This document shows positions 60,552-64,000 of a DNA stretch of 64,000 bases, piece after piece. Source of the DNA: Paulinella micropora. Its lineage: Eukaryota > Cercozoa > Imbricatea > Euglyphida > Paulinellidae. The stretch lies in the NCBI GenBank assembly GCA_019918135.1, contig WBZZ01006516.1, forward strand, positions 97,001-161,000. The letters run 5' to 3'. Positions within the stretch are counted from its first letter, which is position 1. Each line of letters starts with the position of its first letter. The notes below the pieces were generated by a model. The model ran no database searches. It saw nothing but the letters and a program-made list of their open reading frames with translations, and had not been told where the DNA came from. Position numbers and translations under genes: made by a program.

Positions 60552-61379
60552 ATGTACACACCGCACAGCGCAGCTCCCTCCCTGCTCGGCGTGCGCGCTT
60601 CGGCCGCAGAGGCAGCGGCTCCTGCTTCGCCACCGGCCGCGGCCGACGTAGGCGCTGGCGCGGCCGCGGAGCACCCAAACGCCACCTCGGCCACGACGGG
60701 CGTGGCGCCAACGGCCCCCCAGACCCCGGCGGCGGCGGAGGCAGCAGCGGAGGCGCCGGCGGGCGCAGTGGTCGGCGAGATAGTGCAGAAGGCCTCGCGC
60801 AGCATCCAGAAGATTGCGGACCCCGCCGTGCAGCGCGAGGTCTGCACGACCATGCAGGAGCTGGTTGATACCCTGTACGAAGAAAACCAGCACTTGCAGG
60901 CTCAGAACGAACACTTCCGGGCGAGCAAGTCGCAGGGGCTCAAGGAAGCACTGCTGCGCTACCTGGGCGTCTTCAATAGCGCTGCGCAGCAGCGCCACAT
61001 GAGCGAAGACCTCGATCGCCTCCTCGGCGACGGTTCGCGCGGCCAGGTGTCGGACGAGCTGGCGGACCTGCTGCGGGCGTGCTGTGACAGTGGCTACCTC
61101 ACCGCCGCGACGGCGGAAGCGGCGTCCGGGCGGCGCCTAACTCCCGGGAACTGGGAAAGCGACTACCGCCTCTTGATCCGCTCCGCCGCCGAGGACGCCG
61201 CACTCGCGGCGCCCCAGCCGCTCAAGGCACAGCTGCAGCAAGTGCAGGAGCACGCCGCCGCCGCGGGGGCGCGCGCCGGCACACCCCTGACGACGCCGCG
61301 CCCGCAAGGCCGCTCCCGCGCCCGCGACCACGGTGGTGCGACAAAACACCCTCGCGCCGCTAGCACACCAGGCCAGTGA
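60552..61379 (+). CDS. Hypothetical coiled-coil protein
   Basis: 275 residues from ATG 60552 (MYTPHSAAPSLLGVRASAAE). An Ala/Pro-rich first third, then a long helix: EIVQKASRSIQKIADPAVQR, TTMQELVDTLYEENQHLQAQ, NEHFRASKSQGLKEALLRYL. Then a compact part (SEDLDRLLGDGSRGQVSDEL, ADLLRACCDSGYLTAATAEA, GNWESDYRLLIRSAAEDAAL) and a basic tail (RPQGRSRARDHGG). ATTAAA at 61562. Unbroken. A scaffold or structural role would fit a coiled coil, but there is no direct evidence. Confidence 0.6.
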   Translation: MYTPHSAAPSLLGVRASAAEAAAPASPPAAADVGAGAAAEHPNATSATTGVAPTAPQTPAAAEAAAEAPAGAVVGEIVQKASRSIQKIADPAVQREVCTTMQELVDTLYEENQHLQAQNEHFRASKSQGLKEALLRYLGVFNSAAQQRHMSEDLDRLLGDGSRGQVSDELADLLRACCDSGYLTAATAEAASGRRLTPGNWESDYRLLIRSAAEDAALAAPQPLKAQLQQVQEHAAAAGARAGTPLTTPRPQGRSRARDHGGATKHPRAASTPGQ

Positions 61380-61782
61380 GCTACTGGACAAGTACTTTGC
61401 GGCTGACCCCGCCGGGGCGGCCCCGAACTAGCACTGGCTCTCCTTGGGCCCCCCTGGAACGTCCCGCCGGCTGAACTACTAGAGTAGCCACCTGTTCCCC
61501 CCCCCCAAAACCACCATCCCCCTCCACCCAAACTCCCCGCGCACGGCGGCCACGGTGCGGTATTAAAGTCCATGCTGCACGGACGGCGGATCTCTGTCTC
61601 TCTCACCTTGCCAGCAGCACTCACGGTCCTGGGGCTTGCGCCTTTTTCTTGGCAGCAGCAATTTTCTTTTTAATAGCGCTAACCGCAACTAGCAGGCGCT
61701 GGCCTACTCAGTATAGTAAGCAGCTGCTTGCCGTGCCCGGGCAAGGTACCCGGGGGGGGCCTCCTCTTACCACCACCACTGC
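61380..61782. other. Intergenic
   Basis: Poly(A) signal ATTAAA at 61562-61567 for the 60552 gene, C run at 61496. No gene seen. Confidence 0.5.
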
Positions 61783-61990
61783 TCGGCATGAGTTTCGGGC
61801 CTGGTACCGGTCGAACGCCAGGCATCATTCAGATCACGCACTGAGATAGACCGTCCTTGTAGTAGTCGCGTTAGTTCGTCGTAAGTGAGCCCTTCACAGC
61901 CCCGAAGGTCGAGTTCTTGCAGGTTTGGCAGCCCCTCAAGGAGCAGCTGCAGTGTATCGTCTGTAAGTTGCGTCAGGCCCGGGGCAACTC
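61783..61990 (-). pseudogene. LRR gene tail relic
   Basis: Minus-strand frame with TDDTLQLLLEGLPNLQELDL and RGCEGLTYDELTRLLQG, a single leucine-rich repeat plus a tail (SISVRDLNDAWRSTG). It lies behind the natural end of the LRR gene at 61991, so it is probably the remnant of another copy. Confidence 0.5.
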
Positions 61991-62275
61991 TTAGTACTCT
62001 TGCACCACGCCAAGTATGGCTAGGTTGCGTTGGCTACGCGTTGCCTGTAGTTTCTGTATTCCTGCGGCCGTGAAGTTGCTACAGTCTCGAATACAGATTT
62101 GCCGCAGGCGGGGCAGCTCCCCCAAGTGCCCCCAAGCAGCGTCCGTGAGCTTCGTACAACCGCTGAGGTCGAGCCATTGCAGGCTGTCCAGCTTCCTTAA
62201 GTGCATCAGCGCAGCGTCAGTGAGCTGCTTACAACCACTGAGGTCGAGCCGTTGTAGGCTGTGCAGATTCCCCAA
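61991..62275 (-). CDS. F-box/LRR protein, C-terminal part
   Basis: LRR units GNLHSLQRLDLSGCKQLTDA, RKLDSLQWLDLSGCTKLTDA, GELPRLRQICIRDCSNFTAA, ending KLQATRSQRNLAILGVVQEY. That end resembles the neighbouring LRR protein (NLQAERSRQGLPPVLVLQ), so it is the natural C terminus. It continues the 62279 segment after one interruption. Confidence 0.7.
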   Translation of the reverse strand: MGNLHSLQRLDLSGCKQLTDAALMHLRKLDSLQWLDLSGCTKLTDAAWGHLGELPRLRQICIRDCSNFTAAGIQKLQATRSQRNLAILGVVQEY

Positions 62276-62278
62276 GTG

Positions 62279-63403
62279 CTACAATGCAGCGTCCGTGAAC
62301 TGTGAGCAGAAGCTGAGGTCGAGCCGCTGTAGGCTGTGCAGATTCCCCAAGTGCTGCAATGCAGCGTCCGTGAGCTGTGAACAGAAGCTGAGGTCCAGCC
62401 GCTGTAGGCTGTGCAGATTCCCCAAGTGCACCAGCGCAGCGTCCGTGAGCTGTGAACAGAAGCTGAGGTCCAGCCGCTGTAGGTTAGGCAGCTCCCTCAA
62501 GTGCCCCAGCGCAGCCATGAGTCCCGTACAATGGCTGAGGCGGAGCTCCCTCAGGCTGTGCAGACCCGCCAAGTGTTGCAGTGAACCAGCGCCGAACTGC
62601 GTACAGAAGCTGAGGTCCAGTGTCCGCAGCCGACTCAGCGCAGCTAAGTGTAGCAGTGAATCCTGTGGGAGCGCCGCACAGTTGTTCAGGCTAAGTATCT
62701 CCAGGTTTGACAGTGGTGGTAGGTTTGCTAGGCTCCACAGGCTGCTACACTCAGTGAGATCAAGCTCTCGTAGCGAGTGCAACCCCTGCAAAAGTGTATC
62801 TTGGGTGAGCCCGCGACACGAGCTGAGGTCAAGTCTCTGCAGGCTAGGCATCGACGGTAGCGCTCGATCCCCGGTGAGCTTGAGACAACGAGCGAGGCGT
62901 AGCACCTGCAGGGAAGACAGGTCTCCCCAGCACCGCAAGATCGCCTCCGTGAGCCAGGGGTTTGAGCTGAGGTTGAGCGCCCTGCAGTGAGGAAAGGCCT
63001 GCCCCAGGGCCGAAATATCTTGGTCCGTGAGAGAGCCGCTGTTGTGATTCTGGCTGATGTCTACCTCGTCCACTACCAGGCCCGACAGACACAGCTGGCC
63101 CTCCTGCTGGACCATACTGTGTAGCGCCGCGCCGCCCAGTTGTAGGCACGCCACCCGGACCCCGGCCTCGCTCCAGACCAGGCCGGCCCAGGCCAGGAAG
63201 GCCGTAGCCTCGGCTGCTGTTTCTAGGCGGAGCGCCGCACAGCGCAAGCGCACCCAGGCCTCCCGCCTGTCTAGGAATCGGCGCAGTTCGGGGCTCACTG
63301 CCACCAGCTCGTGATACCGGCCCAGGTAGCACCGGAAGTGGCGCCAAACCTCGGGCGAGAACCCCAGGCTGTACCTGCTGGGGTCGGCAGAGCGGAGTGC
63401 CAT
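62279..63403 (-). CDS. F-box/LRR protein, N-terminal part
   Basis: ATG 63403 (MALRSADPSRYSLGFSPEVW). Residues about 14-55 (FSPEVWRHFRCYLGRYHELV, SPELRRFL) fit an F-box. From about residue 140 on there are regular AMN1-type leucine-rich repeats of 24-25 residues: LSSLQVLRLARCLKLTGD, MPSLQRLDLSSCRGLTQD, LHSLRELDLTECSSLWSL, LSNLEILSLNNCAALPQD, and three almost identical HSLQRLDLSFCSQLTDAAL units in 75-base DNA repeats (62280-62500). Likely an SCF ubiquitin ligase adaptor with the LRR as target-binding part. F-box/LRR genes are often expanded in large DNA viruses. Confidence 0.75.
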   Translation of the reverse strand: MALRSADPSRYSLGFSPEVWRHFRCYLGRYHELVAVSPELRRFLDRREAWVRLRCAALRLETAAEATAFLAWAGLVWSEAGVRVACLQLGGAALHSMVQQEGQLCLSGLVVDEVDISQNHNSGSLTDQDISALGQAFPHCRALNLSSNPWLTEAILRCWGDLSSLQVLRLARCLKLTGDRALPSMPSLQRLDLSSCRGLTQDTLLQGLHSLRELDLTECSSLWSLANLPPLSNLEILSLNNCAALPQDSLLHLAALSRLRTLDLSFCTQFGAGSLQHLAGLHSLRELRLSHCTGLMAALGHLRELPNLQRLDLSFCSQLTDAALVHLGNLHSLQRLDLSFCSQLTDAALQHLGNLHSLQRLDLSFCSQFTDAAL

Positions 63404-63736
63404 AGCTTTTGTCGTACGTAGCGAGGCACGCTACGCGTCACCGAAGGGAAGGCCAAGGCGGGGGAAGAAGGGGGCGCGAGAGAGAGAAGGGGAGGATGGT
63501 AGTAAAAAAGACCCTTTTCCACCCCTCCCCCCCCCCCCCCCCGTCTTGCTTGGCCGGGCAGGAACAGAGCAGGTTTTTCAGCATTCAGTGTCGGCCGGCC
63601 GAGCGAGGTTGCTTTATTTAAGCTTACTAGCGCGGCCCGTCCTGCGTTACGTGCTGGTTCCGTGCGGGCGGTCGGCCCACGCTGCCCTAAGCTAGAGCGG
63701 TGTGCGTAGTCTAAGCGCTTTCCGTGCTGATTAGTC
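63404..63736. other. Intergenic between tandem LRR genes
   Basis: C run at 63524-63542. TTTATT at 63613-63618 gives AATAAA on the minus strand for the next gene. No gene. Confidence 0.5.
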
Positions 63737-64000
63737 CTACTGTAGCACGAGCACGGGGGGTAGTCCTTGCCGGCTCCGCTCGGCCTGTAGGTTGTCTAGG
63801 GCCGTGGCACTGAACCCGGCACAGCCCCAGATATGGAGTTCTCGCAGTCCGCGCAGACCAGCCAGTTGCTCCAGGTCTTCCCCCCGGAACTGCGTACACC
63901 GTTGGAGGTTAAGTTTCTGCAGGCAGTGCAGACAGGCCAAGTGCTGCAAGGAAGTGGGCGTGAGCGCCACACAGTCTCTCAGGACGAGTGTTTCGAGGTT
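63737..64000 (-). CDS. LRR protein, start outside window
   Basis: Open to the right edge. NLETLVLRDCVALTPTS, CLHCLQKLNLQRCTQFRGED, GLRGLRELHIWGCAGFSATA, then NLQAERSRQGLPPVLVLQ and a stop. Same repeat type and same C-terminal tail as the gene at 61991-63403, so a tandem paralogue on the same strand. The rest lies beyond the window. Confidence 0.7.
   Translation of the reverse strand, partial: NLETLVLRDCVALTPTSLQHLACLHCLQKLNLQRCTQFRGEDLEQLAGLRGLRELHIWGCAGFSATALDNLQAERSRQGLPPVLVLQ

Overview
The window looks like part of a large double-stranded DNA virus genome of a eukaryotic host. It is very rich in G and C, with long mononucleotide G or C runs between genes. Genes are dense on both strands. 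mRNA ends look eukaryotic: AATAAA or ATTAAA lies just past many stops, some shared by convergent genes. Virus-like content includes an archaeo-eukaryotic primase with a herpesvirus origin-binding-type helicase, a heliorhodopsin, a histone-fold protein, two degenerate protein kinases, two 2-oxoglutarate dioxygenase-like proteins, F-box/LRR proteins and secreted BspA-type repeat proteins. This mix recalls nucleocytoplasmic large DNA viruses and mirusviruses. No capsid, terminase or polymerase gene is visible, so the lineage stays open.

Layout. 0-6 kb: a 2OG oxygenase cut by the left edge, a Cys-rich repeat protein, an orphan, a C2H2 zinc-finger protein and a PhyH-like dioxygenase. 6-11.4 kb: primase and helicase. 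11.6-15.2 kb: a pair of direct repeats and two copies of an HNH nuclease gene whose C-terminal part matches the C-terminal part of the helicase. 15-21 kb: orphans, a Cys-rich protein with a Lys/Ala repeat tail, and the heliorhodopsin. 21-25 kb: a very long orphan with an acidic centre. 25-29.4 kb: kinase, orphan, F-box-like protein, small secreted protein. 29.4-33.8 kb: Ser-rich and multi-HLH-like proteins. 34.5-41.9 kb: F-box protein, zinc-ribbon-like protein, a long orphan and an NLS-bearing protein. 42.5-52.3 kb: BspA/PKD surface proteins with relic copies, a second kinase, and a 0.93 kb inverted repeat built of about 31-bp units. 52.7-56.6 kb: a long orphan followed by an Ala/Pro-rich acidic tail. 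57-61.4 kb: bHLH-like protein, histone-fold protein and two orphans. 61.8-64 kb: LRR proteins.

How the genes may work together (inference): primase and helicase start DNA synthesis, perhaps at a palindromic origin. The histone-like and Lys/Ala-rich proteins may pack DNA. The zinc-finger and HLH-like proteins with acidic segments may control transcription. F-box/LRR proteins and kinases may redirect host ubiquitin and signalling pathways. BspA/PKD proteins and the heliorhodopsin may act at host or virion membranes.

Many genes are spread over two or more reading frames, with about three dozen interruptions in all. From sequence alone I cannot tell decay of an integrated virus from unspliced introns or from assembly errors near homopolymers, so the open segments are listed separately and not merged.
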